A DNA stretch of 48,713 bases, taken from assembly GCA_031256395.1 (NCBI GenBank), contig JAIRQQ010000076.1, positions 1 to 48,713 of the forward strand, in the 5' to 3' direction. Within the stretch, counting starts at the first letter, position 1; each line of letters opens with the position of its first letter. A program made the position numbers and the translations under genes. Under the pieces are notes generated by a model. The model was not told the origin of the DNA. It did no database searches and saw only the letters and a program-made list of their open reading frames with translations. Source of the stretch: Nitrososphaerota archaeon (GTDB taxonomy: Archaea > Thermoproteota > Bathyarchaeia > Bathyarchaeales > Bathycorpusculaceae). Of the stretch, positions 1 to 9,153 are shown one piece after another.

Positions 1-708
1 TTTGAGACGTTTCCTCCGCTCGACTATAAAGGCGGCGACATCGGGGATTTTGGTGGTTTCAATGTTTTCGCCTTCAACGTATATAGCTCCGACGGGGCAG
101 ACTTTGGCACATTTGCGGCAGGATGTACAGCTACATGCTTTGGCCCAGGGTTCATCTTGATCCATTATGACGTCAGCGTTTTTGCCGCGGAATTTGAGAT
201 CAAGAGTGTGGACTCCTTCAAGTTCATCGCAGACTCTAATACATCGAGTGCAGAGAATGCAACGGTTAGGATCAATTACTAAGGAGTCGTGTGTGGAGTC
301 GATTTTGTTGGTACTCCAGTTTCGTTCATAGGAAACATGATCTATACCGTGTTGGTTGGCTAGGGCTTGGAGTTCACAGTGGTCATTGGCAACACATACG
401 GCGCAGATGTGTGTCCGTTCGGCTAGCAGGGTTTCTAATACCATTTTTCGGTATTCATAGAGTTTAGGGGATTGTGTGGTGACTTCCATACCTGATGCAA
501 CCGGTGTGGCACATGCGGGGAAGAGTTTGCTTGTGCCGCTGACCTCAACTATACATAGTCGGCAACCACCGTAGGGTGTTAGGCCGTCTAGATAGCAAAG
601 GGTTGGGATGTTTATGCCGATGGCTTTTGCGGCAGTTAGTATGGTTGAGCCTTCGGCGCATTCAACGTCTATGCCGTCGATTTTGAGTTTCAGAGTGTGG
701 AGGTTCAT
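1..708 (-). CDS. hoxU: NAD-linked hydrogenase/dehydrogenase diaphorase small subunit, HoxU/NuoG-N-terminal-like (3' end outside window)
   Basis: Own translation of the minus strand from ATG at 708: MNLHTLKLKIDGIDVECAEGSTILTAAKAIGINIPTLCYLDGLTPYGGCRLCIVEVSG...CAVCVANDHCELQ...CILCTRCIRVCDE...CSCTSCRKCAKVCPVGAIYVEG; plant-type 2Fe-2S plus 4Fe-4S motifs. Open to the window edge, so absent from the ORF track. ATG overlaps the upstream gene's TGA (ATGA). Confidence 0.85.
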   Translation of the reverse strand, partial: MNLHTLKLKIDGIDVECAEGSTILTAAKAIGINIPTLCYLDGLTPYGGCRLCIVEVSGTSKLFPACATPVASGMEVTTQSPKLYEYRKMVLETLLAERTHICAVCVANDHCELQALANQHGIDHVSYERNWSTNKIDSTHDSLVIDPNRCILCTRCIRVCDELEGVHTLDLKFRGKNADVIMDQDEPWAKACSCTSCRKCAKVCPVGAIYVEGENIETTKIPDVAAFIVERRKRLK

Positions 709-2357
709 GTGGTTTCGTCCTCGTCTCGGTTTTTGAAGCATACGCCTGCTTCGCATTCTTTGTGTTCTATGTGGCGTAGGTATTCGTCTTTGAAGTAGCG
801 CATGGTAGTGAGTACAGGGTTTGGTGCAGTTTGTCCTAGGCCGCAGAGGCTGGCTTCACGTATGAAGCGGCAGGATTTTTCTAAGACCTCAAGGTCGCTG
901 AGTTCGCCCTGGCCGTGGGTTATTTTTTGGAAGATATCTAGCATTCGTGGTAGGCCTGCGCGGCAAGGGGTGCATCTGCCGCAGGATTCGTCAACGCAGA
1001 ATTCTGTAAAGTACCGTGCGGTGTCTACCATGCAACTGTCTTCGTCTAGTACCACAATGCCACCTGAGCCCATGATTGCTCCGACTTTGTTTAATGAGTC
1101 GTAGTCTATGGGTACTTCGAGGAGTGGTTCAGGCAGACAACCTCCTGAGGGTCCACCGATTAGGGCGGCTTTGAATTTTTTGCCATCGGGGATTCCGCCT
1201 CCGATGTCAAACACTACTTCGCGCAGTGTGATGCCCATGGGAACTTCGATTAGACCAGGATTTTTTACTTTTCCGGTTAGGGAGAAGCATTTGGTGCCTG
1301 TGCAGGAGGGGGTGCCGGTTTTTGAGAACCATGCTGCACTGTTTTGGATGATTAGGGGGATGTTTGCAAGTGTTTCCACGTTTTGGATTAGGGTGGGTTT
1401 TTGCCAGAGACCCGAGTTGGCGGGGTAGGGTGGGCGGGGGCGGGGCATGGCTCGGCGGCCTTCAACGGAGGCTAAAATTGCGGTTTCTTCGCCTGCCACA
1501 AATGCGCCGGCGCCAAAGCGTAGAGTTAGATCAAATTTTAGAGAAGTTTCCAAGATGTTGTCGCCTATCAGAGACATAGCTTTGGCTTGCTCGATGGCTT
1601 TTTGGAGGGTTTGAATTGCTAGGGGGTATTCTTTTCGGATATAGATGTAGCCTTTTTCGGCGCCGGTGACGTATGCGGCGATAAGCATGCCCTCGATTAT
1701 GGCATGGGGGTCGGCTTCGGCGATGGATCGGTTAGCGTATACGCCGGGGTCGCCTTCGTCGAGGTTGGCTACGATGTATTTTGGGGTGTTGTTAGCTTGG
1801 ACGACAAGGCGCCATTTTTGTCCTGTGGGAAAACCTGCGCCGCCTCTTCCGCGCAGTCCGCTGGATAGGATTTCGTTTATGATGCCCTGAGGAGTCATGT
1901 CGGAGAGGCATTTGGCTAGTGCGGTGTAGCCGCCCATGGCGATGTAGTCTTGGATGCGGTTGGGGTCTATTTTGCCTGCGTTTCGCAGAACTAGACGGTG
2001 TTGTTTTTTAAAGAAGTCGCCGCTTTCATAGAGGAGCTCTTTGACGGGTGTTCCCAGAACTATGTGATCGCGAACTATGTTGTGGACTTTGTCGGGGGTT
2101 ATGTTTTGGTAGAGATATGCGCCGGGTTCGATAAGAACGGTGGGTCCGGCGGAGCATGCGCCTATGCAGCCTGTGCGGGCGACTTTGCATTGTTTTTCTA
2201 CGCCAAGTTCTTTGACGGCGTCTTGGAAGGCTTTTACTAGTTTGGGGGCGTTTAGTGAGGCACAGCTGCTTGAGCAACAGATGTTTATGCGAAAGTTGTA
2301 GGCGCGTTCGAATTCAAGTTCTTGTTCGAGAATTTTGTGTAAATCAGACAGTTTCAG
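705..2357 (-). CDS. hoxF: NADH-binding diaphorase subunit, HoxF/NuoF family; 5' end extended by conserved frame, probable non-canonical start
   Basis: ORF 705..1937 has GRGGAGFPTGQKW and SCGRCTPCRAG motifs. The same frame stays open upstream to about 2357, encoding LHKILEQELEFERAYNFRINICCSSSCASLNAPKLVKAFQDAVKELGVEKQCKVARTGCIGACSAGPTVLIEPGAYLYQNITPDKVHNIV (thioredoxin-like 2Fe-2S domain). Confidence 0.8.
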   Translation of the reverse strand: MKLSDLHKILEQELEFERAYNFRINICCSSSCASLNAPKLVKAFQDAVKELGVEKQCKVARTGCIGACSAGPTVLIEPGAYLYQNITPDKVHNIVRDHIVLGTPVKELLYESGDFFKKQHRLVLRNAGKIDPNRIQDYIAMGGYTALAKCLSDMTPQGIINEILSSGLRGRGGAGFPTGQKWRLVVQANNTPKYIVANLDEGDPGVYANRSIAEADPHAIIEGMLIAAYVTGAEKGYIYIRKEYPLAIQTLQKAIEQAKAMSLIGDNILETSLKFDLTLRFGAGAFVAGEETAILASVEGRRAMPRPRPPYPANSGLWQKPTLIQNVETLANIPLIIQNSAAWFSKTGTPSCTGTKCFSLTGKVKNPGLIEVPMGITLREVVFDIGGGIPDGKKFKAALIGGPSGGCLPEPLLEVPIDYDSLNKVGAIMGSGGIVVLDEDSCMVDTARYFTEFCVDESCGRCTPCRAGLPRMLDIFQKITHGQGELSDLEVLEKSCRFIREASLCGLGQTAPNPVLTTMRYFKDEYLRHIEHKECEAGVCFKNRDEDETT

Positions 2358-2832
2358 ATTTAGTTTCCCCCAAGACCTTCTTGATGTGTGCGATGACGAT
2401 TTCTTTGGTGGCTTTTCCTATAACTACATCATCCACTGAGAGGATTGGTGCCATGGCGCATGCGCCTATGCATCGTGTTTGAAGTATGGAGAGTTTGCCA
2501 TCCTCAGTTGAGCCGCCTCGCTTGAGGTTGAATTCTTTTTCTATTGCCGCTATGATAGGCTCGACACCTTTAACGTAGCATGCGGTGCCAAGACAAGCGG
2601 TGACGACATGTTCTCCGGGTTTGCGGAGTTTAAAGAAGCTGTAAAAAGTGGCGACGCCATATACTTGACTGTGGGGAAGGTTTAGTACACCAGCGATTTC
2701 AGTGAGCAATTCTTTGTCAAGAAATCCATAGATTTCCTGTGCTCCATGTAGAATCTCTAAAAGTGCGCTTTCCTGATAGTCATGGTCTTTTAGAACCTTT
2801 TCAAGCATCCCACGACGTTTATCATCTTTCAA
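2344..2832 (-). CDS. hoxE: NuoE/HoxE-like 2Fe-2S (24 kDa-type) subunit
   Basis: 162 aa with NLPHSQVYGVATFYSFF, VTACLGTACYVKG and TRCIGACAMAPILSV motifs of the NuoE family. Confidence 0.88.
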   Translation of the reverse strand: MKDDKRRGMLEKVLKDHDYQESALLEILHGAQEIYGFLDKELLTEIAGVLNLPHSQVYGVATFYSFFKLRKPGEHVVTACLGTACYVKGVEPIIAAIEKEFNLKRGGSTEDGKLSILQTRCIGACAMAPILSVDDVVIGKATKEIVIAHIKKVLGETKSETV

Positions 2833-3198
2833 CGATGTTTCTCCACTTGGTAATTTTTCTACACCAGTAAGGTTTAGTCTCGGCTATAAAAATCTATAAG
2901 GGCGCAAACAAAAAAATCAACCAATATCTAACTACTTATTTTGTCAGCATTTATGGCAGAAATAAACATATCCGAGGCTAAAAATGGACGGAGTTATTTA
3001 AATAGCAGGTGATATGGAAAATAAATGCTATAATTTTCACTGAAATAGTAGTCATTATTGGGGAAAACCAATTAATAACTTGGGCGATTTTGTTAGTATG
3101 GTTGTTTAGGCATATGTGTAGATATATGTGTGTACCAAGCCTTCTAGGAAATCAGGCGGGCATGTGTGGTCTTGTGTGTGATGAGGCGCCCGAATACA

Positions 3199-3207
3199 TT
3201 TATATTA
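3199..3207 (+). promoter_or_regulatory. Putative TATA box for the S19e-PDCD5-L39e-L31e cluster
   Basis: GAATACATTTATATTAGG about 50 nt upstream of the S19e ATG; resembles GAATACGTTTATAATTGG upstream of the L18Ae gene. Confidence 0.45.
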
Positions 3208-3253
3208 GGCGTCATTGTTTTAGTGCAAGGAAAAACTACAGGATAGAGTACCT

Positions 3254-3718
3254 TTGATGACTCCTCATGACGTTCCATCTTCAATGTTCATCGACCGTTT
3301 AGCAAAGTATCTTATGGAAAATGTTGACGAAGTGCAACCTTTGCCATGGGCACCCTTCGCTAAAACCGGCTCTCATGTTGAGAAACAACCACAGAATCCA
3401 GCGTGGTGGTATACAAGAAGCGCATCTATAATGCGCAAAGTTTACGTTCACGGCCCAATCGGTCTGGAGAATCTCCGCTCAGATTATGGCGGTAGAAAAA
3501 ACCGGGGCAGTAAACCCAACCGTGCTGCAAAAGCCGGAGGGAGTAACATACGTAAAGCTCTCAAACAACTTGAAACAGCTGGTTTAATCCAAGTTAATCG
3601 TCCAAATGGTAGAATCATGACACCTAAAGGACGTAAACTAGCACAGGAAGTTGCAGGAGATCTTGCAAAAGAACTCTTCAAAACGACACCTGAGCTTAAG
3701 AAGTATCAAGGCGAATAG
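3254..3718 (+). CDS. rps19e: 30S ribosomal protein S19e
   Basis: PWAPFAKTGSHVEKQPQNPAWWYTRSASIMRKVYVHGPIGLENLRSDYGGRKNRGSKPNRAAKAGGSNIRKALKQLETAGLI is S19e. Confidence 0.95.
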   Translation: MMTPHDVPSSMFIDRLAKYLMENVDEVQPLPWAPFAKTGSHVEKQPQNPAWWYTRSASIMRKVYVHGPIGLENLRSDYGGRKNRGSKPNRAAKAGGSNIRKALKQLETAGLIQVNRPNGRIMTPKGRKLAQEVAGDLAKELFKTTPELKKYQGE

Positions 3719-3724
3719 GAAACC

Positions 3725-4054
3725 ATGTCAGATGACGAGCTTGAGCAGATTCGCAAAAGAAAGCTTAACTCACTGCAAAATCGCGTAAGCGATGATCAGA
3801 GACAAGCTCAAGCCGAACAACAAATTGAACAACAAAAACAGGCGCTCTTAGCAAAGATTTTGTCGCCTGAAGCACGGCAAAGGCTAAATAACCTGAAAAT
3901 GGTTAAACGAGACTTTGCTGAACAAATCGAGATGCAGCTCATCGAGATGGCACAAACCGGCAGATTGCCGATTCCACTCTCAGATGCACAGCTCAAATCG
4001 ATACTACTACAGCTTCAATCACGGAAGCGAGAGACAACCATCAGAAGGATATAG
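3725..4054 (+). CDS. DNA-binding protein, PDCD5/TFAR19 family
   Basis: 109 aa: ELEQIRKRKLNSLQNR...ILSPEARQRLNNLKMVKRDFAEQIEMQLIEMAQTGRLPIPLSDAQLKSILLQL; expected partner after S19e. Confidence 0.92.
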   Translation: MSDDELEQIRKRKLNSLQNRVSDDQRQAQAEQQIEQQKQALLAKILSPEARQRLNNLKMVKRDFAEQIEMQLIEMAQTGRLPIPLSDAQLKSILLQLQSRKRETTIRRI

Positions 4055-4057
4055 AAA

Positions 4058-4216
4058 ATGGCAAGAGTAAAACCAACCGCGAAAAAACTCCGCTTAGCTA
4101 AAGCCGGCAGAGAGTCGCAGTCCGTCCCAACTTGGGTAATAGCAAGAACTGACGGAAAAGTCAGAATGACCCCCAAATCTAGACGCAACTGGCGGACTAG
4201 CAAAATAAAGCCGTAA
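4058..4216 (+). CDS. rpl39e: 50S ribosomal protein L39e (not in ORF track)
   Basis: Own translation: MARVKPTAKKLRLAKAGRESQSVPTWVIARTDGKVRMTPKSRRNWRTSKIKP (52 aa) between PDCD5 and L31e. Confidence 0.95.
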   Translation: MARVKPTAKKLRLAKAGRESQSVPTWVIARTDGKVRMTPKSRRNWRTSKIKP

Positions 4217-4229
4217 GGAGAAAATAGCC

Positions 4230-4712
4230 ATGACAAAAGAAACTGAACAAGAACAAGTACTACAAGAAGAACTGGGAGAATTAGCAGAATTACCAGAAGA
4301 CACAATAGAGGAAACTACCGAACCAACACAAATGGTAACTAAAGAAGAAGCAACAGCACAAAAAACCCAAGCTAAAGAAGAAGCCAAAGCCCAACGCAAA
4401 AAGAAAGATGACGACATCGTTGAAGAAAGATTCTACACCATCCCACTCCAAAGAGCCCTTGTTCGCCCACCCAAAAAACGTGCACCACGCGCTATGCAAA
4501 TCATCAGACTCTTTGCAGCCAAACACATGAAAATACAAATCAAAGTTACTGAAGAAGATGAAGGCGAAGAATTACCATATGTTATCGTCACCCAAGAAGT
4601 TAATGAAAAAGTTTGGGGACGAGGAATCGAGAAGCCTCCACGCAGAATCAAAACGCGCGTAACCAAAGACAAAGATGGTTACGTAACCGTTTACTTAGCA
4701 GAAAACCAATAA
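4230..4712 (+). CDS. rpl31e: 50S ribosomal protein L31e with about 65-aa charged N-terminal extension
   Basis: C-terminal VEERFYTIPLQRALVRPPKKRAPRAMQIIRLFAAKHMK...VTQEVNEKVWGRGIEKPPRRIKTRVTKDKDGYVTVYLAE is L31e; preceded by Glu/Thr/Gln/Lys-rich segment. Confidence 0.92.
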   Translation: MTKETEQEQVLQEELGELAELPEDTIEETTEPTQMVTKEEATAQKTQAKEEAKAQRKKKDDDIVEERFYTIPLQRALVRPPKKRAPRAMQIIRLFAAKHMKIQIKVTEEDEGEELPYVIVTQEVNEKVWGRGIEKPPRRIKTRVTKDKDGYVTVYLAENQ

Positions 4713-5098
4713 CCACTTCTTCTTTTATTTTAACTATTTTGAGCAAACAAACAACACTAAGCGTAGCTAAGAATCAAATTTTAAACTAAAACCAACAACT
4801 ACACTCAACCAACAACAACTCAAAAAGTGAATACACTCAACACCAACCTACACAAACAACACCACATCACCAGAGCACACAACATCAACCAAAACCCACC
4901 CCAAATATTCAGAGATTACTAACCGCATACAAACCAAGATAGAACCATAACCCCAAAGATTACAAGCATACAAAACAAAAAAGCCGAGTTATCAGCTATG
5001 GCAGTTAGTAACGGATTGGAAATAAATGAAGCACTTCCGTGAACTTTAAATGGGTGAGTCTAGAACAGTATTGTTCAAGCACAGGACAGTGAAGATTT

Positions 5099-5767
5099 TT
5101 GACTGTTTACCTATCAAGTATCGTGGGAAGCGCAAGTATCGGCGTATACGCCTTGGCGACAGAGAACATAGTGATTATTCCAGTGATGGTTCCCCAAGAG
5201 AAAGCTCAGGAATATGCAGATTGGCTCAAAGCCCAACTTGTCTACACCACCATCAGCGGTTCTGTTCTAGCCGGCTCCTTAGTATCAGCCAATAGTAACG
5301 GTATGTTGGTAGCCAATTCCATCCGTGGCGAAGAAATTGAACGCATAAAAAAAGTCTTCACAGGCAACATAACCATCATGGAGAGCAAAAAAACCGCATA
5401 CGGCAATCTGATACTTGCCAACGACAAAGGTGCCGTCGTAGATCCACGCTTCAAACCCAAAGAAATTAATCAAATCGCAGAAGCCCTAGGCGTAGAAGTC
5501 GTACCCTGCGAAATCGCCTCGCTACCCTACGTCGGCTCACTTGCAGTGGCAACCAACAAGGGCGTTCTGGCACATCCACTCATAAAAGAAGAAGAAAAGA
5601 AAACACTAGAAAACGTCTTCAAAGTTCCCGTTGACGTAGGCACAGTTAACTGCGGTATACCCTATATCGGCACAGGCCTACTGGCCAACAGCCACGCCTC
5701 CGTAGCAGGCTCCATGACTACCGGGCCAGAAATGTTCATAATCGAACACGCCCTAGACACACTATAA
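5099..5767 (+). CDS. eif6: Translation initiation factor 6 (aIF6)
   Basis: 222 aa; NGMLVANSIRGEEIERIKK, YGNLILANDKGAVVDP, VGSLAVATNKGVLAHP, GTGLLANSHASVAGSMTTGPEM. Confidence 0.93.
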   Translation: MTVYLSSIVGSASIGVYALATENIVIIPVMVPQEKAQEYADWLKAQLVYTTISGSVLAGSLVSANSNGMLVANSIRGEEIERIKKVFTGNITIMESKKTAYGNLILANDKGAVVDPRFKPKEINQIAEALGVEVVPCEIASLPYVGSLAVATNKGVLAHPLIKEEEKKTLENVFKVPVDVGTVNCGIPYIGTGLLANSHASVAGSMTTGPEMFIIEHALDTL

Positions 5768-5918
5768 AGCGAACCAACACAGACAATCTTGGTATAGCCT
5801 AACCGTGGAATAAATCCACACCAACTATATAGGGCAACCAAATTAAACTGACAATAAAGCGGAAAAGCCGCCAATTTTAGTTTTTGATATACAACAAAGA
5901 AACAGGTAAAATAGAAAG

Positions 5919-6779
5919 TTAGAATATATGGGCTAACGCACCAAACAAGGTAAACAGCCCAACAATTATTGAGATAATTAAGACTACTTGGCGTTCGGTG
6001 AGAGGACGACGATAAGTTATTATTGTTACAAGGCTTTTTCGGCTATCAGAGCAGAGTTTTTTGCCATCAAAGGTCACGGCAGCTTTTTTGCCTATAAAAA
6101 AGGCAGAGAGCAAAATAAGAGCAGAGTTAAAGATGAAGGGGAGAATGGAAATAAACAAGTTAACTTTTAAGTCGGATATGACGGCAAATGAGGCGACGGT
6201 CATGCCTATTGCAAATGACCCAGTATTTCCGACAAAGATTTTTCCAGAAAAGTTTATGGCGGCTAAAACGATCCAGAACAGAAGGGGACCAATCATAAGC
6301 AGATAGTTTGGCGAGAAAGCCATCAGGCCAACTATGACTATAGCGGGACAGATGGATTCAAGGCCGTTTAAGCCTCCAAGTTGATTTACAACATTGGTCA
6401 CGATCATGACGATTAGTGGAATTATAATATAGAAATAGGCGCTGCCAAAGTCTAATAATCCCAAAAATGGCAGGGCTATGCTTGTTCTGACACCAATTGC
6501 TTGAGCATAGTAAATCAAAGGCAAGGCCGCTATGATGGGCATAAATGCTTTGTAGCGCCATTTCAAATCGATCCAGTCATCCATCATACCCATAAAGCCG
6601 CCAAAGAGCACACAGGCAGCTAAGGTAAAAGCGGCTGAGACAGGTTGAGGGTTAGAGCTTTGTTGTAGGAAATAAACCAAAAAGAGATAAACGGTTGTGA
6701 ATAGGACGTAGAAGACGCCTAAACCGTTGGGGATTAAGGGTCGCCCAACTTTGTGCTGGTCAGGAACCCTAGGTAACAC
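5919..6779 (-). CDS. Glycosyltransferase family 4 (MraY/GPT-type) UDP-HexNAc polyprenyl-phosphate transferase, apparently short at the N-terminus
   Basis: DQHKVGRPLIPNGLGVF, GGFMGMMDDWIDLKWRYKAFMPIIAALPL, VTNVVNQLGGLNGLES and FVGNTGSFAIGMTVA motifs; GTG start at 6779. Confidence 0.85.
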   Translation of the reverse strand: MLPRVPDQHKVGRPLIPNGLGVFYVLFTTVYLFLVYFLQQSSNPQPVSAAFTLAACVLFGGFMGMMDDWIDLKWRYKAFMPIIAALPLIYYAQAIGVRTSIALPFLGLLDFGSAYFYIIIPLIVMIVTNVVNQLGGLNGLESICPAIVIVGLMAFSPNYLLMIGPLLFWIVLAAINFSGKIFVGNTGSFAIGMTVASFAVISDLKVNLFISILPFIFNSALILLSAFFIGKKAAVTFDGKKLCSDSRKSLVTIITYRRPLTERQVVLIISIIVGLFTLFGALAHIF

Positions 6780-6797
6780 TTTGTTACGCTTCCTGCA

Positions 6798-9122
6798 TTA
6801 CCGAACGGGGTGATCTGCGTTGTATGCGACCCAGTCAATCTCAAAGATTGCCACAATTGGCACCAGTCCATATTGGAAGGGTGATGTCAATATGCCGGCA
6901 AATGAGTCGAAGGAAGTTTGTGCCGCGGGCTTGAAGTATTTCAACTCTTCAACCGGTTGTGAACTTGGCTGTATTGGCAGTTCGAGCTCTTGCATCAATG
7001 CACAGTAGGTATATTCGGTGTAGGTTAGGAGTTTTACTATGGTAGTGTTTAGACCACGATCGTTCCATTGCCAGCTACCGTAGCTGTTGACTTCGCCAAA
7101 GGTGTTTTCGTCGACCCAGGCGTCTGCTGCACTTATGAAGCCATTATCTATGAAGCGTTGTTTATCTTGTCCTGAAATGCGGGCCATCCAAGTCCATTTG
7201 CCTTCGTCACCATAACCTCCGGGGGCCATATAGTACGTTTCTGTGCTAGAGTCTACGTGTAGTGCTAAGACGGTAAAGATTGCGATGTATTTGGTGTTTT
7301 GTTGACCGTATGCGGAGAGCATTTTCATGGATTGTTCTTCGTCGCCCATGAATATGAAACCCACGTTTGCTATTTGGGTACTGTTTACAGTGGTGTTGTC
7401 TGCCAAACTGGTTACGTTTCCAAGATCGCTTAGCCAGTTTCCGTAGTCCCACCACATAACCACTACATCGGTTGATTTAGCGTTCTCCTTTAACCAAGTA
7501 ACAGCCTCGATCCATGCAGTGACAGGTTCGGTTAATCCTGGGCCACCCACTGGGAGACTGGAGGCGCTGATTGCGGTGGGTGTGAGTGCCTGTGATACTG
7601 GCCGTGGCATACCACCGGCTTGTGGCGAAATTGCCAAGTTTGTTACTAGGAGTATGAATACAAACAAGATTGCTATGCCGCCGTATTCTCTGCTGACACG
7701 CATTATTTTGCGTTTGGATTTAGCAAGGTTTTTAGAGGTGTCTCTTAGACTGGCAGATAGCGGTTTTAGCAGGCCATATATGCCTATGGCTGCGATTATA
7801 GCATATGCTGGTGCAAATATTACCAACAGGCGCACCATTGAAGTTGCGAAATATAGTGAAGTTGCCGCAAAGAGCAACATGAAGATGTTTCGGTTAGTTG
7901 GTTTGCGTATTGTGAGGAGTAGACCGATTAGGAAAAACAATATGCCGATTCCTAATTCAACATAGATATTGCCCCAGCCAGATAGTCTCTGTTCAGCCAC
8001 AGAGTCGACAAGCGGGGAATTTGATCGGATAAAGGGATTTAGGACAGTGATAAATTTGCCTGCCAAATCAACAAGTGAGCCTGTTATCGCAAGGATAGAA
8101 ACTCCGCCGATTATGGCAGCCAATGAGGCCACTGTGAGAGTTAATTTGCTTTTTACTGAGATGTTATTGCGCAGAAGTTCTGCGATAAGCAGTACTACAA
8201 ATACTGCGGCTACAGGCAGAATTGCACCTGAGGTTAGATATCTTAGGCCGATATAGGGAACCAGAGTACCTAGCATCAGGGCTAAACCAAAGGTTATGCT
8301 GTAGGTTACAAGCATTCGAGAATTGTAGCGTCTAAGAAGGACCATGACAAAGACAAAGAGACTTGCTAAGCCAATGACATAGTATGCAGCACCCCAACCG
8401 GCGATAAAGTATGCTAACGATAGACCGGCGCCTAATGCATACACAAGGGAGCTTCTAAGCGAGCGATTACCATCCATTGAACGCAGGAAAAAGAATACGA
8501 AAAGAACTAGACCCAAAACACCTGGAACTTCAGTATCAAAGAAGCCCAATGAACTTCTCTGCAGAAAAGATGGAGCTAATGCGAGAAATAGTGCAGCAAA
8601 TAAACCAACTGTTCTGCCGCCCATATCTTTGCCTACAAAGTATAGGATAAGACAGGAAACTGCAGCTATAAAGGCTGGTAGAACTGCACAGAAAGTCATT
8701 AAGTCAATATTTGGACTAAAAATGGATGCTATACCATAGAGAATTGCAGCTGTTGCTGGTAGAGCAGGCAGTGAAGTGGACATATCTAAGCCTACTGGAT
8801 ACCATTTCATCGTATCAATCCAAGGTGCAGGATAATACGGTGAGAGTATACCGTTGTCTACCATGTGCCTAGTTATACTAAGCTGATAGAAGGGGTCAAA
8901 TTCGTTAAGAAATGATGTGCCGGCTGCAAGGTTTTCCCAGCGGAGCGGCAACAGTCGAATGGTCACTGCAATAAAGAGTATGAGAAGCAGTGCTGCGCCT
9001 GCAATGATTGTGCCATGGCTAATTCTGAGACCAAACCTATTGAAACCGCCGAGTCGTTCCTTGAATGTTTCCCCCAACTTTGGTATCTCCAGTGTATATT
9101 CCGTTTGTACTATTTTACACAT
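6798..9122 (-). CDS. aglB: Oligosaccharyl transferase, STT3/AglB family
   Basis: 774 aa multi-TM; VVVMWWDYGNWLSDLGNVTSLADNTTVNSTQIANVGFIFM contains WWDYG. Confidence 0.93.
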   Translation of the reverse strand: MCKIVQTEYTLEIPKLGETFKERLGGFNRFGLRISHGTIIAGAALLLILFIAVTIRLLPLRWENLAAGTSFLNEFDPFYQLSITRHMVDNGILSPYYPAPWIDTMKWYPVGLDMSTSLPALPATAAILYGIASIFSPNIDLMTFCAVLPAFIAAVSCLILYFVGKDMGGRTVGLFAALFLALAPSFLQRSSLGFFDTEVPGVLGLVLFVFFFLRSMDGNRSLRSSLVYALGAGLSLAYFIAGWGAAYYVIGLASLFVFVMVLLRRYNSRMLVTYSITFGLALMLGTLVPYIGLRYLTSGAILPVAAVFVVLLIAELLRNNISVKSKLTLTVASLAAIIGGVSILAITGSLVDLAGKFITVLNPFIRSNSPLVDSVAEQRLSGWGNIYVELGIGILFFLIGLLLTIRKPTNRNIFMLLFAATSLYFATSMVRLLVIFAPAYAIIAAIGIYGLLKPLSASLRDTSKNLAKSKRKIMRVSREYGGIAILFVFILLVTNLAISPQAGGMPRPVSQALTPTAISASSLPVGGPGLTEPVTAWIEAVTWLKENAKSTDVVVMWWDYGNWLSDLGNVTSLADNTTVNSTQIANVGFIFMGDEEQSMKMLSAYGQQNTKYIAIFTVLALHVDSSTETYYMAPGGYGDEGKWTWMARISGQDKQRFIDNGFISAADAWVDENTFGEVNSYGSWQWNDRGLNTTIVKLLTYTEYTYCALMQELELPIQPSSQPVEELKYFKPAAQTSFDSFAGILTSPFQYGLVPIVAIFEIDWVAYNADHPVR

Positions 9123-9153
9123 GGGAGGTTTATTTATGGCTTTCCAAATGTAT

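Noticed and set aside
2026-2277. 83-aa minus ORF (MLKQLCLTKRPQTSK...)
   Set aside because: Alternate frame of the HoxF N-terminal domain, which has clear conserved motifs.
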